Assembly: GCF_917563925.1 (NCBI RefSeq)
Contig: NZ_CAKJTJ010000011.1
Span: forward strand, 44,511 to 108,510
Length of the DNA: 64,000 nt
Direction: 5' to 3'
Origin: Sutcliffiella rhizosphaerae
GTDB taxonomy: Bacteria > Bacillota > Bacilli > Bacillales > Bacillaceae_I
Shown here in pieces: positions 52,516 through 60,914 of the stretch (the first letter of the stretch is position 1; each line of letters starts with the position of its first letter). The notes below the pieces were generated by a model that saw only the letters and a list, made by a program, of their open reading frames with translations, was not told where the DNA came from and made no database searches. The position numbers and the translations under genes are program-made.

Positions 52516-52941
52516 TTATTTAAAATGCTTCTTTAACATATCGATATGCTGCTTGTGCTCTTTTAAAATGGACTGTACGATGTTTCTACTCTCCTGATCA
52601 AGATCCCCTTTAACAAATTCCGCCATCATTTCTGATCCAAATTCCTCGCCGTGTATAGCACCTTCCACAATGGAATTACTATCTTTTGGATAGCCTTTTA
52701 CTTGTTGAAGTCGCTCCTGAAAAGCTCCAATAAGTCCAACATCGTCAACCGCAGTTCCACCAAGATCTTGAATCCTTTCAGCTACAAAAATCGCATGCAT
52801 TTTATGATTTTGCTGAATTGCTTGCAAATCCTTTTTTAATGTATTTTCCTCTGTATTTTGTATATAGTGTTCATACGCATGAATGCCCATAAACTCTCCT
52901 TCTAAAAAAGCGTTCAACTCCTTGATTTGCTCATCCTTCAT
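52516..52941 (-). CDS. Ferritin-like DUF2383-type protein
   Basis: 141 residues, four-helix bundle with regularly placed carboxylates and histidines (FLEGEFMGIHAYEHYIQ, NHKMHAIFVAERI, IHGEEFGSEMMAEF, KEHKQHIDMLKKH). This is the E-x6-Y/E-x2-H pattern of ferritin-like proteins of the DUF2383 group. Metal binding is likely, function unknown. Ribosome site AGGAGG. Confidence 0.78.
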   Translation of the reverse strand: MKDEQIKELNAFLEGEFMGIHAYEHYIQNTEENTLKKDLQAIQQNHKMHAIFVAERIQDLGGTAVDDVGLIGAFQERLQQVKGYPKDSNSIVEGAIHGEEFGSEMMAEFVKGDLDQESRNIVQSILKEHKQHIDMLKKHFK

Positions 52942-53199
52942 GTTTGTTCATTCCTCCTAATAGTAGCTATTAATAGCGTTCTATATATATAAAGAAATTA
53001 TTCTATATAAAAAAATGAAACAATTAAAAAGGAGAAATGTATAATGAAGTATAATTCTGTAAGGTAATTGGAATTGTTTCGGAGGATTAATAAAAATGGT
53101 AGTTATCTGAGATACTTTTAATACAAATTATCGTTAAGATTATAAAACAGAATCTTTACCTAACTCAGTGTTTTCCACTAAAGGTCTATGGGGGTATTC

Positions 53200-53640
53200 A
53201 TGAAGAGAATAATGACGATTACACTGCTTCTTATTTTTATGCTTTCTCATACGATTCATGCATTATCTTGGGCTTTTCCTTTTGTGGTTTGGCAAGGAAA
53301 GGTGTATGAAGCAAAAGTAGAGGAAATTATTCCAGAGAACGATATTAATAAAATTATTGGGGAAGTAAAGACCCAACCTAATGACATGACGGGTAATTAT
53401 TATGGAGATGCATCAAACTATTACCCAAGTGGGACAAAATATTATGAAATAAAAGGAATTCTGACTTCCACTGCAATTGCAGTAAAAGAAAATAACCAGT
53501 GGGTGAAAGCTGTTTATGACCATGATGCCCCATTTCATATAATGAATGTAATTTCTAATTTTTACTTTATTGCTTCTGTTATTTTACTTGCTCTAATTGT
53601 AGGAGGAGTGGTATTTCGAAAAAAATCAAAAACGAGATAG
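53200..53640 (+). CDS. Secreted/membrane protein, conserved hypothetical
   Basis: 146 residues. Signal peptide (1-about 23), an extracellular domain VVWQGKVYEAKVEEIIPENDI...GNYYGDASNYYPSGTKYYEIKG, and a C-terminal membrane helix (112-132) with basic tail. The start at 53200 fits the GGGGG site; an ATG 12 nt upstream overlaps it. A recurrent Bacillus hypothetical. Confidence 0.65.
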   Translation: MKRIMTITLLLIFMLSHTIHALSWAFPFVVWQGKVYEAKVEEIIPENDINKIIGEVKTQPNDMTGNYYGDASNYYPSGTKYYEIKGILTSTAIAVKENNQWVKAVYDHDAPFHIMNVISNFYFIASVILLALIVGGVVFRKKSKTR

Positions 53641-53755
53641 TAAGATAAATCTAATTGGTGTATAAACCCTTTAATGGACATTTTAGATATTCCACCACTT
53701 TCAAGACAAGAATAGATGATAATAATAGATTCTGTGATGAAGTTGATAGTATAAT

Positions 53756-54064
53756 GGGGCTGGGACAAAAATGTTTTAGTCTAAGACAAAACCGAACTTA
53801 TTTGAGTGATTGATCAAATAAGTTCGGTTTTTTAGTATAAAAATATGCTTTTATTTTTCAGATTACACTAGCGGTTGATTGGAGGGCAAGACGTAGACTC
53901 CTGCGGGAGAAGTGGCCAATGTGAGACCCCGCAGGCGAAGCCGAGGAGGCTCGCGGGTCACCCGCGGAAAGCGAAGTCTTGCACGGAAATCAATAGCGGT
54001 ATTTATTGTCGGCCATTATATTGTTCGTCTTTTTGTTTGTGTTCTTTATTTTTGTCCCAGCCTC
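53756..54064 (+). repeat. GGCTGGGACAAAA element, copy B (309 bp)
   Basis: Inverted copy of 40406-40713. Begins GGGGCTGGGACAAAAA and ends TTTTTGTCCCAGCCTC. Near the left end AAAACCGAACTTATTTG pairs perfectly over 17 bp with CAAATAAGTTCGGTTTT, a terminator-like hairpin followed by T. The GC-rich core is the same as in copy A. The open frames across it are not coding. The rest of the gap (54065-54177) shows nothing. Confidence 0.9.
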
Positions 54065-54177
54065 ATTTTTTTAAAAAGAATAAAAATGGTTGTTTTAGTG
54101 TAGCTATTTTCCTTCCTACATGTAGGATGTAAGTCCCGATTTTTTAGTAAAGGTAAATATACAGTAATGGACCGCAT

Positions 54178-55110
54178 TCATTTTTGATCATATTCTCCAT
54201 AGCCAATCTCCTCTAAAAACTCATCGATTGCTTTTTCATATTCTTCCCGGTTTTCCGAATAGCTCATTGCATGCATGCCATTTCTGGCAACATAAAGTTT
54301 CTTTTTTCCCCTTTTTTTCTCAAACAACTGCTGCGTCATCATGAGGGGAATAAAATCGTCCGGTTCACTATGGATAAAAAGAACAGGATTATCTATGTTT
54401 TCCATTACATTTATTGGTGAAACATCACGTATGGAATATTTATCTCTTATTCGTAAAAATGTGTTCGCTATTGGCATGACTAATTGTTTAGGTATCCGAT
54501 AATCCATCTTAAGTCGATAATTCAGCTGTTCTTCTAGATCGGAAAATGGACAATCTGCTATGTAAAAATCTGCTCCATCTTCAATCGCTCCCGCATATAA
54601 TAACAATGTTGCGGCTCCCATCGATTCCCCGTGTATCCCAATAACAGCATCTTCTGAGGTACTTTCCCTTACCCAATCAACCACTGCCTTCAAGTCATGC
54701 TTCTCGTAAAATCCATAGCTGGTCGTTTTACCCCCTGATCTCCCATGTCGGCGGTGATCATACAATATCACATTCCAACCTCGTTCTAAAAAAATGTTCA
54801 TATACTTAATAGAGTTTAGTGTATTTTGGGTTACTCCATGACTAAATATCATAAATCGATTAGAGTCAGGAACATCAACCATTTCCCCATATATGTTGTA
54901 TCCGAAAGGAGAGGCAATCGTCAGTTCTTTTTTCGGAATGATATCGTAAAGTTCCTCTTGGTAATGTCCAAGCAACTTTTCACGTTCCAATATCTCTTCA
55001 TTTGTTTTTTTTCGGATATACATTACTTTATTTGTGAAAAAAATACCGATAAATAAAATATAAGAAAGAAGAATACCAACAATAATAATAATTCGCTTTA
55101 GCTGTCTCAC
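54178..55110 (-). CDS. yqkD: Alpha/beta hydrolase, YqkD type
   Basis: 310 residues, GTG start behind CTGGAGG. N-terminal membrane anchor (8-26), IFSHGVTQNTLNS, YDHRRHGRSGGKTTSYGFYEKHDL, GIHGESMGA (Ser163), and PDDFIPL with NGMHAMSY (Asp, His). The YDHRRHG-SGGKTTSYG stretch is characteristic of Bacillus YqkD. Membrane-tethered esterase of unknown substrate. Confidence 0.9.
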   Translation of the reverse strand: MRQLKRIIIIVGILLSYILFIGIFFTNKVMYIRKKTNEEILEREKLLGHYQEELYDIIPKKELTIASPFGYNIYGEMVDVPDSNRFMIFSHGVTQNTLNSIKYMNIFLERGWNVILYDHRRHGRSGGKTTSYGFYEKHDLKAVVDWVRESTSEDAVIGIHGESMGAATLLLYAGAIEDGADFYIADCPFSDLEEQLNYRLKMDYRIPKQLVMPIANTFLRIRDKYSIRDVSPINVMENIDNPVLFIHSEPDDFIPLMMTQQLFEKKRGKKKLYVARNGMHAMSYSENREEYEKAIDEFLEEIGYGEYDQK

Positions 55111-55204
55111 AAGGTATACCTCCAGTTTGGGAATATACCTTAGTTTACCATTTGGAAAAGCAAGATGGGAAATATGTAGTAAAATATTAGGAGGAGGGGA
55201 CGAA

Positions 55205-55918
55205 ATGAAGGTACATAGAAGCGATCCACTAGAAGCAGCAGCTAGGATAGTGAAAGAAAGGCATCCATCATGTAATGCTGCGATACTAGCAGGTAGTATT
55301 GTAAGAGGGCAAGAAACTGAAACTTCTGACCTTGATATAGTGGTATTTGATTCAAAGGTAACAGAGTCCTACAGAGAATCCTTTGTTCAAGAAGGGTGGC
55401 CAGTAGAATTATTTGTGCACAATCTCATAAGCTATAAGACTTTTTTTGAAGCTGATCGAATGCGAGCGAAACCATCACTGCCAAAAATGGTTTCAGAAGG
55501 TGTGATATTGATTACTAGTGATGCACTTGATCAAATTGTGTATGAAGCAAAGAAATTAGTAGCAGCTGGACCACCCGCTTGGAGTGAAGAGACCATACAA
55601 TTAAAGCGCTACTTCCTAACAGATTTATTGGAAGATTTTATTGGTTGTACTAACAGAGGGGAAGCAATCTTTATTGCTGGTGCACTTTCTGAAGCAGCAG
55701 CCGAATTTGAACTTAGGACAAATAGGAAGTGGCTTGGTTCGTCTAAGTGGGTGTTGAGAGCATTGAAGGAGTTTGATGAGTTGTTGGCGAACGAGTTTGT
55801 GGTGGCGTTTGATATGTTTTATAAAAATGAGAAAAAAGAAAAAGTAATATTATTGATTGATAATTCATTGGAACCATATGGTGGTCGACTATTTGAAGGT
55901 TTTTCTCTTGGGAAATGA
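55205..55918 (+). CDS. Nucleotidyltransferase domain protein
   Basis: 237 residues from ATG behind AGGAGGAGG. AAILAGSIVRGQETETSDLDIVVF is the GS-x10-DxD nucleotidyltransferase motif. The remainder is a helical domain without a clear family (ends FEGFSLGK). May add nucleotides to a small molecule; substrate unknown. Confidence 0.78.
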   Translation: MKVHRSDPLEAAARIVKERHPSCNAAILAGSIVRGQETETSDLDIVVFDSKVTESYRESFVQEGWPVELFVHNLISYKTFFEADRMRAKPSLPKMVSEGVILITSDALDQIVYEAKKLVAAGPPAWSEETIQLKRYFLTDLLEDFIGCTNRGEAIFIAGALSEAAAEFELRTNRKWLGSSKWVLRALKEFDELLANEFVVAFDMFYKNEKKEKVILLIDNSLEPYGGRLFEGFSLGK

Positions 55919-55989
55919 ATGTATGAAAGTGCAAATTTATTTTTGAAGTCGACAAAATCCATCATCATACATATGGTAAAATATAACAC

Positions 55990-56018
55990 AAAGGTCAGCT
56001 CGATAATAAGAGCTGACC
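55990..56018 (-). terminator. Terminator of the 58-residue gene
   Basis: GGTCAGCTC (55993-56001) pairs with GAGCTGACC (56010-56018); TTTGTG follows on the minus strand. Confidence 0.72.
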
Positions 56019-56026
56019 AGTGGCTG

Positions 56027-56203
56027 TTATTTATTAAATATGTCATTCCAGTCATTCACCATATCCCATGAGAATTCAGGGATCATTGCAAAAAAACTGT
56101 TATTCGAAAGGACAGATGCTAATAATATCGACCCTAAAAATAGCCCAACTAAAACGATAAGTAATGCATAAGTTTCCAATGATTTTCTACTTTCTGTTTT
56201 CAT
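56027..56203 (-). CDS. Small single-helix membrane protein (58 residues)
   Basis: MKTESRKSLETYALLIVLVG begins a polar tail plus membrane helix; a short extracytoplasmic end MIPEFSWDMVNDWNDIFNK follows. Ribosome site GAGGAAGAG and a terminator just downstream support a real gene. Family not recognised. Confidence 0.6.
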   Translation of the reverse strand: MKTESRKSLETYALLIVLVGLFLGSILLASVLSNNSFFAMIPEFSWDMVNDWNDIFNK

Positions 56204-56246
56204 ACACTCTTCCTCTTTTCCGTTTGATATAAATTAGCAATCATTT

Positions 56247-56579
56247 TTATATCATGTGGGAAGCGAGGTAATTTCCTTCGTAGAAGACAGGTGTAAGATA
56301 AAACTGTAGATGAATGTCTTTTGTTGTAGTTTTTTTATCAATAAATGTAAAAAAACTAGAATTCTGATGGGTAAGTCTTGATGGGACTATCCACTCTTTC
56401 TTCTTTTTTATATCTGAATACGTGTTAGGTAATGAATAAGCTTGCACAAAAGAATAATGCTTGTCATCGGTTAAAAGAGGACTCTCAGAATAGTCCTTGA
56501 TAACAGTTGAATCCCCACTAATAAAGGAAGGGAATATAATACAACCAATTATTATGAAAATAAAATGTTTGAATCTCAT
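56247..56579 (-). CDS. Putative secreted protein, unknown
   Basis: 110 residues. Starts at ATG behind GGAG (upstream in-frame codons rejected). N-terminal hydrophobic segment (4-22) with a cysteine; hydrophilic rest. No family recognised. Confidence 0.45.
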   Translation of the reverse strand: MRFKHFIFIIIGCIIFPSFISGDSTVIKDYSESPLLTDDKHYSFVQAYSLPNTYSDIKKKKEWIVPSRLTHQNSSFFTFIDKKTTTKDIHLQFYLTPVFYEGNYLASHMI

Positions 56580-56689
56580 ATTCTCCAAGTCCTTTATAGT
56601 CAAGTTTATTCATATTTTACTCTTAGAGCGTCATTCAATCAATATTCAAATGTATAAAAAAGAAAAAATAATAAATAAAGGGGATATAT

Positions 56690-57259
56690 ATGCTAAAAGA
56701 AGTCCATTTAACTGAATTTATTTTTATTTTTATTATTTTACTATATTTAATAAAAGTAGGACTTAACGTATTCTCTATAAACAAAAAAGTTAGTGTGGCA
56801 ATTATTTCTTTTTCGGTGTTAGTTGGTGGATTTATTGGGTACCAGCATTTTCGTCCTATCTCCTTTACAACATATACCCAAGCATATATGGAAGAAGATA
56901 GTATACTGCAAAGTTTAACCATAACACGGGTGGTAGAGGGAAGAGGTAATTTGAAAGAAAAAGCAGTAATTGAGCAGGAGGAAATTATTCAAAAGGTTTT
57001 GGATGATTTATTAAGAGTGAAATTATACAAGAATATGAACCTGGAACAATATTACAATCACACGTATCGTCTAGAATTTAGAGTAAGTACACTGAAAAAT
57101 GGAATGCTTATAACGAATCGACATTTTTATTATGTTGATGAAACATATGTAGACAATAATAAAATTGTAAAAGATGTTAATCATCTAAAAACAATTAGAG
57201 AATTAGATGCAAACAATGACTTAAATTGGGAGATACAATCAGATGGAGAAAAGGGTTAA
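56690..57259 (+). CDS. Membrane-anchored protein, unknown
   Basis: 189 residues. Two membrane helices (8-28, 36-54), then an extracytoplasmic domain with TITRVVEGRGNLKEKAVIEQEEIIQKVLDDLL. Ribosome site AAAGGGG. Unknown function. Confidence 0.55.
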   Translation: MLKEVHLTEFIFIFIILLYLIKVGLNVFSINKKVSVAIISFSVLVGGFIGYQHFRPISFTTYTQAYMEEDSILQSLTITRVVEGRGNLKEKAVIEQEEIIQKVLDDLLRVKLYKNMNLEQYYNHTYRLEFRVSTLKNGMLITNRHFYYVDETYVDNNKIVKDVNHLKTIRELDANNDLNWEIQSDGEKG

Positions 57260-57273
57260 AGAGATAACAGATA

Positions 57274-57543
57274 TTACGTTACTTCTTTAGCCTTCTTTTT
57301 TATAACGAAAATGGAAGCAATACTTAAAAACGTATAGTTTAGCAAAAATAACACAGTCAACCATATAGATTGTTGATATACATAATAAACATTCCAAAAA
57401 GATACAATGACAAAAATACTTAATAATATGTAGGCTTTTTTTCGAGATTGAAAATAAAGCGAATTGAAAATAGCAAGAATTAAACTAGATCCAATTAAAT
57501 GTGCAAAGGATAAAATAATCGTCCAAAAAGGTCCAAAAGGCAT
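57274..57543 (-). CDS. Small membrane protein, unknown
   Basis: 89 residues with three hydrophobic helices and a basic tail (KKKAKEVT). Convergent with the previous gene. Confidence 0.5.
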   Translation of the reverse strand: MPFGPFWTIILSFAHLIGSSLILAIFNSLYFQSRKKAYILLSIFVIVSFWNVYYVYQQSIWLTVLFLLNYTFLSIASIFVIKKKAKEVT

Positions 57544-57609
57544 AGAATCACTCCAAATGAAGAACTAATCTTTATATTAACATAATTACCCAAAAAGAGG
57601 TGATGATTT

Positions 57610-57795
57610 TTGAAAAAGCCTGAAGAGGAAAGAGAGAGGCTTCAAAGAGAGGAGCTTAGGAGGAATCCTGGCGGAGCGTTTAATAATGGACTAATCAGGG
57701 CAATAGTAGGGAGTTCTTCTGGCCTGGGGTTGCAATTTACTGGAATAATAATTATTATGTTGCTCATTATTATTTGTATACTTGCATTCTTCTAG
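57610..57795 (+). CDS. DUF6366-like small protein
   Basis: 61 residues, TTG behind AGAGGTGATG. A charged head KKPEEERERLQREELRRNPGG and a C-terminal membrane helix (about 42-60) match the small DUF6366 family. Function unknown. Confidence 0.7.
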   Translation: MKKPEEERERLQREELRRNPGGAFNNGLIRAIVGSSSGLGLQFTGIIIIMLLIIICILAFF

Positions 57796-57857
57796 ACCTT
57801 TTGCCAGTTTTACGAGATAATCAATTTCTGACAATTTTAAGCAAAGGGGACGGGGGA

Positions 57858-58757
57858 ATGAATTTAGAAAGGATTTCACTTTTTGATGATGCAAAAATGA
57901 TTGTAGAATTACATAAAGGACTTTCAACAGACAAGAAGTATCAAGTGGATGAAAAATTTTTGGTACGGGTTTTTCCTTTTGAGGATGTAGATAAACGTAG
58001 GAAAGAGTTTGAAGTTGTTAAGGAACTCTCGCGTTTATCAGAATATGTACCAGAAGCAGTGAAATTTGAAGTCGTAAAAAAAGAAAACCTCGCTTATATG
58101 GTTTTAGGGTTTTTGCCTGGGAAAGATGGCGAAGAAGCGTTAGTAAATGAGAGCGAAAGACAACAATACTTGATAGGATTCAAAGCAGGACAAGAGTTAA
58201 AAAAACTCCACAAGCTACAAGCACCTGATGGCTATGAGTCATGGTATTCTTTAAAAAAACGAAAAAGTGACAAGTATTTGGATGAGTTACATAACGTTTC
58301 GGGTGTTGATATGGCTGTAGTGGAAATTCTAGAAACATACATTAGAGAGAACGAACATTTAATGTCCGGTCGTCCAAATAGATTTCAACATGATGATTTT
58401 CACCCGAATAATCTGATCGTCCAAAATGGTGAGTTTGCCGGATTTATAGATTTTCAACGTATGGATTGGGGAGATCCCATTCATGATTTGCAGAAATTGG
58501 GATTTTTTGCTATTAAGGTGAGTGTGCCTTTTTCCATTGGTGCCATTGATGGGTATCATGATGGAAATGAGGTTCCGTCGGAGTTTTGGCGTCTATTTTC
58601 CTTATATAGTGCCATGCATGCAGTATCTGGTATTGTGTGGGGGAAAAAGATGGGAGATAAGCAGTTTAACCTGCTTTTAAAGTATGCTTTGGATGTGTTA
58701 AAAGACCATGATGATTTTAAAGAAATGATACCGATTTGGTATAAGAGAGAATTTTGA
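57858..58757 (+). CDS. Aminoglycoside phosphotransferase-family kinase
   Basis: 299 residues from ATG behind GACGGGGGA. KFLVRVFPFEDVDKRRKEFEVVKEL (ATP-binding lobe), QHDDFHPNNLIV (HxD-x4-N), GFIDFQRMDWGDPIHDLQ (DFQ-x-DxGD). Closest in layout to the macrolide/APH-like kinases of Bacillus; the phosphate acceptor is unknown. Confidence 0.85.
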   Translation: MNLERISLFDDAKMIVELHKGLSTDKKYQVDEKFLVRVFPFEDVDKRRKEFEVVKELSRLSEYVPEAVKFEVVKKENLAYMVLGFLPGKDGEEALVNESERQQYLIGFKAGQELKKLHKLQAPDGYESWYSLKKRKSDKYLDELHNVSGVDMAVVEILETYIRENEHLMSGRPNRFQHDDFHPNNLIVQNGEFAGFIDFQRMDWGDPIHDLQKLGFFAIKVSVPFSIGAIDGYHDGNEVPSEFWRLFSLYSAMHAVSGIVWGKKMGDKQFNLLLKYALDVLKDHDDFKEMIPIWYKREF

Positions 58758-58778
58758 GGATGCCTTGCCCCTTGAAAT

Positions 58779-58833
58779 CATAAGCTAAGCAGTCCAGAAG
58801 GGGGATATCAACCTTTTTGCTTTTTAGCTTATA
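58779..58833 (+). terminator. Putative long-loop terminator
   Basis: ATAAGCTAA pairs with TTAGCTTAT, with TTTTT close to the 3' arm. Weaker than the others in this window. Confidence 0.4.
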
Positions 58834-58868
58834 CTTGTCAGGGGCTAAAACAGGCACTTGTTTTTTAA

Positions 58869-59084
58869 TTATTTTTTCTTCTTTTTTGAGAGGTCGATTA
58901 ATTGTTTTTTTACCACTTTCTCTAAGGAAACATAGACATTAATGTGTGTTTCGTTAAGATTGACTACATTTAGCACTTTTGCTTTTCTACCCTTGATTTT
59001 CAATTCCTCATCGACTACTGGAATCTGTTTTCGAAATTGACTCAGTAAAACATTTTTCTCTTCTAAAAAATGAATATAATACAA
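58869..59084 (-). CDS. Small basic protein, unknown
   Basis: 71 residues. A TTG at 59084 fits the GGTGGGG site. Sequence LKIKGRKAKVLNVVNLNETHINVYVSLEKV suggests a small beta-barrel; ends with five lysines. Not recognised. Confidence 0.5.
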   Translation of the reverse strand: MYYIHFLEEKNVLLSQFRKQIPVVDEELKIKGRKAKVLNVVNLNETHINVYVSLEKVVKKQLIDLSKKKKK

Positions 59085-59212
59085 TACGACCCCACCTGTA
59101 CTCAAGATTATATGCTACTCGATTGTAATCTTATAGCCCTTCCTACAAAATATGAATGGGCACTTCTAGATAGTACTAATGGGAATAATTATAATTTTTG
59201 GAGTGATTACAT

Positions 59213-59542
59213 ATGGTACAAGCAACTTTTTTATTTTTGATTGCAGGTCTTGCTGAAATTGGGGGAGGATACTTAATATGGTTATGGTTAAGAGAGGGCA
59301 AACCATTTTCTTGGGGAATAGTTGGTGGAATTGCTCTAATTCTTTATGGAATAATTGCAACATTTCAAAGCTTCCCGACATTCGGTAGAGTTTATGCTGC
59401 GTACGGAGGAGTTTTTATTGTGTTATCTGTGTTATGGGGGTGGGGAATTGATAAGAAAGCTCCAGATTTGTATGATTGGGTCGGAGCAGGAATATGTATT
59501 GTTGGTGTATCGGTAATGTTGTTTGGGCCAAGAGGAGGATGA
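59213..59542 (+). CDS. ynfA: YnfA family (UPF0060) membrane protein
   Basis: 109 residues with four helices. [20 protein letters not shown] and [21 protein letters not shown]...PDLYDWVGA are strongly diagnostic of UPF0060. An SMR-like transporter fold; physiological substrate unsettled. Ribosome site TTGGAG. Confidence 0.92.
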   Translation: MVQATFLFLIAGLAEIGGGYLIWLWLREGKPFSWGIVGGIALILYGIIATFQSFPTFGRVYAAYGGVFIVLSVLWGWGIDKKAPDLYDWVGAGICIVGVSVMLFGPRGG

Positions 59543-59668
59543 ATGAGTCCATTCATTTTAAGTAAAGATGAAGAAATAGTAGAAATTCAATTGATAATGA
59601 AAACTGCCAATCAAGTTTACACCATACAATAGTACAAACTTAATTGGACAGCTCGTTCGGCAAAAATA

Positions 59669-59800
59669 TTATTGTTTAGAATTTTGACGTTTTGTTGGTT
59701 GGCTTGCCCGTTCTACTTCTTCTGCAGAAACCACTTGCTTTACGTTATCAGCGTTTGGTTGGCCCTTTTGGCTAGGGCCATTTGTATGATGTTTAGACAA
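59669..59800 (-). CDS. Small hydrophilic protein (43 residues)
   Basis: TTG start 8 nt after GGGAG: SKHHTNGPSQKGQPNADNV then KQVVSAEEVERASQPTKRQNSKQ. Composition (Lys, Gln, Asn rich, no hydrophobic stretch) is like small spore-associated proteins of Bacillus, but I do not recognise the family. The surrounding gap (59543-59855) holds nothing else. Confidence 0.55.
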   Translation of the reverse strand: MSKHHTNGPSQKGQPNADNVKQVVSAEEVERASQPTKRQNSKQ

Positions 59801-59855
59801 TATAAAATCTCCCTTCCTCATTCTCACTATTTAATGTGGATTCGGAAGCGAATAA

Positions 59856-60773
59856 TTATGCACTAGGTTCTGTGACAGTGCTGCCTTGCACTAATTTATA
59901 ATATTGACTTTCGTACTGTTTATCAAGATGAGGTAAAAGATTTTCCAGTGCTTTTACGACTAATTTTAAGTTAACCCCTGTTCCAATCCCCATATGTTCC
60001 AACATATAAACGACATCTTCAGTTGCCACGTTTCCAGATGCACCTGGAGCAAACGGACAGCCTCCCAGGCCGCCAGCAGAAGTGTCAAAACGGTCAATTC
60101 CCGCTTGAAGAGCAGCAAAGATATTAGCAAGTGCCATCCCGCGTGTATTATGAAAATGTGCGGTAATCATGACATCCTCTAATTCTTCTTTTAGTAGGGT
60201 GAATAAATCATATGACTCTTTCGGGTTTGCCTCTCCTACAGTATCCGCTACACTTAATTCATCTACACCAAAATCAACAAACCGATTACATAAAGAAACA
60301 ACATCTTCCATTGCTACTTTTCCTTCATAAGGACAATAAAAAGAAGTGGAAATGCAAGCCCGGACAAAATATCCTTGTTCTTTTAATTCACGAATCAATG
60401 GCTCAAGCTCTGTCATGCTTTCTTCCGTTGATTTATTGATATTCTTCTTATTAAAAGTATTACTAACTCCTACAAATACAGCGGCATTTTTACATGAGGT
60501 ACTTTTTAGGCGATCCATTCCTTTTTGATTTGGTACTAAAACAAAATCGCGAGCTTTAAAATCATGGCAACTATCAATAATTACTGCTGCATCAGACATC
60601 TGAGGTACCCACTTCGGCGATACAAAGGAGGTAAGCTCCATTTCGGTAATGCCAGCTTTTTTCAATTCTTTAATGAATTCAACTTTAGCCTCGGTTGGAA
60701 CAAATGTTTTTAAATTTTGGAGCCCATCCCGGGGTCCCACTTCAATGATGGTTACATTTTTTGGCATTTTCAT
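59856..60773 (-). CDS. yngG: Hydroxymethylglutaryl-CoA lyase
   Basis: 305 residues from ATG 60773. TIM barrel of the DRE-metallolyase family: IEVGPRDGLQN (catalytic Asp/Arg), AHFHNTRGMALAN (metal His), and GGLGGCPFAPGASGNVATED (catalytic Cys loop). Splits HMG-CoA into acetyl-CoA and acetoacetate, the last step of leucine degradation. Divergent from the thiolase/CoA-transferase genes, which can take acetoacetate further. Confidence 0.94.
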   Translation of the reverse strand: MKMPKNVTIIEVGPRDGLQNLKTFVPTEAKVEFIKELKKAGITEMELTSFVSPKWVPQMSDAAVIIDSCHDFKARDFVLVPNQKGMDRLKSTSCKNAAVFVGVSNTFNKKNINKSTEESMTELEPLIRELKEQGYFVRACISTSFYCPYEGKVAMEDVVSLCNRFVDFGVDELSVADTVGEANPKESYDLFTLLKEELEDVMITAHFHNTRGMALANIFAALQAGIDRFDTSAGGLGGCPFAPGASGNVATEDVVYMLEHMGIGTGVNLKLVVKALENLLPHLDKQYESQYYKLVQGSTVTEPSA

Positions 60774-60914
60774 GATTGTAATAATCCCCTTTGCTAAAGA
60801 ATTTCTCCCCTTCCTTAATTTTACACAATCAAAAGCAGAAATTATAGAAATTTTAAAAAAAAGAAGGATTTTCGACAAGAATCTAGAAATATTACAGGGA
60901 GAGGAGAGGAAATT

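Noticed and set aside
53041..53090. Short ORF MKYNSVR after AAAGGAG
   Set aside because: Seven codons, with no hairpin or gene closely downstream to suggest a leader; probably a remnant.
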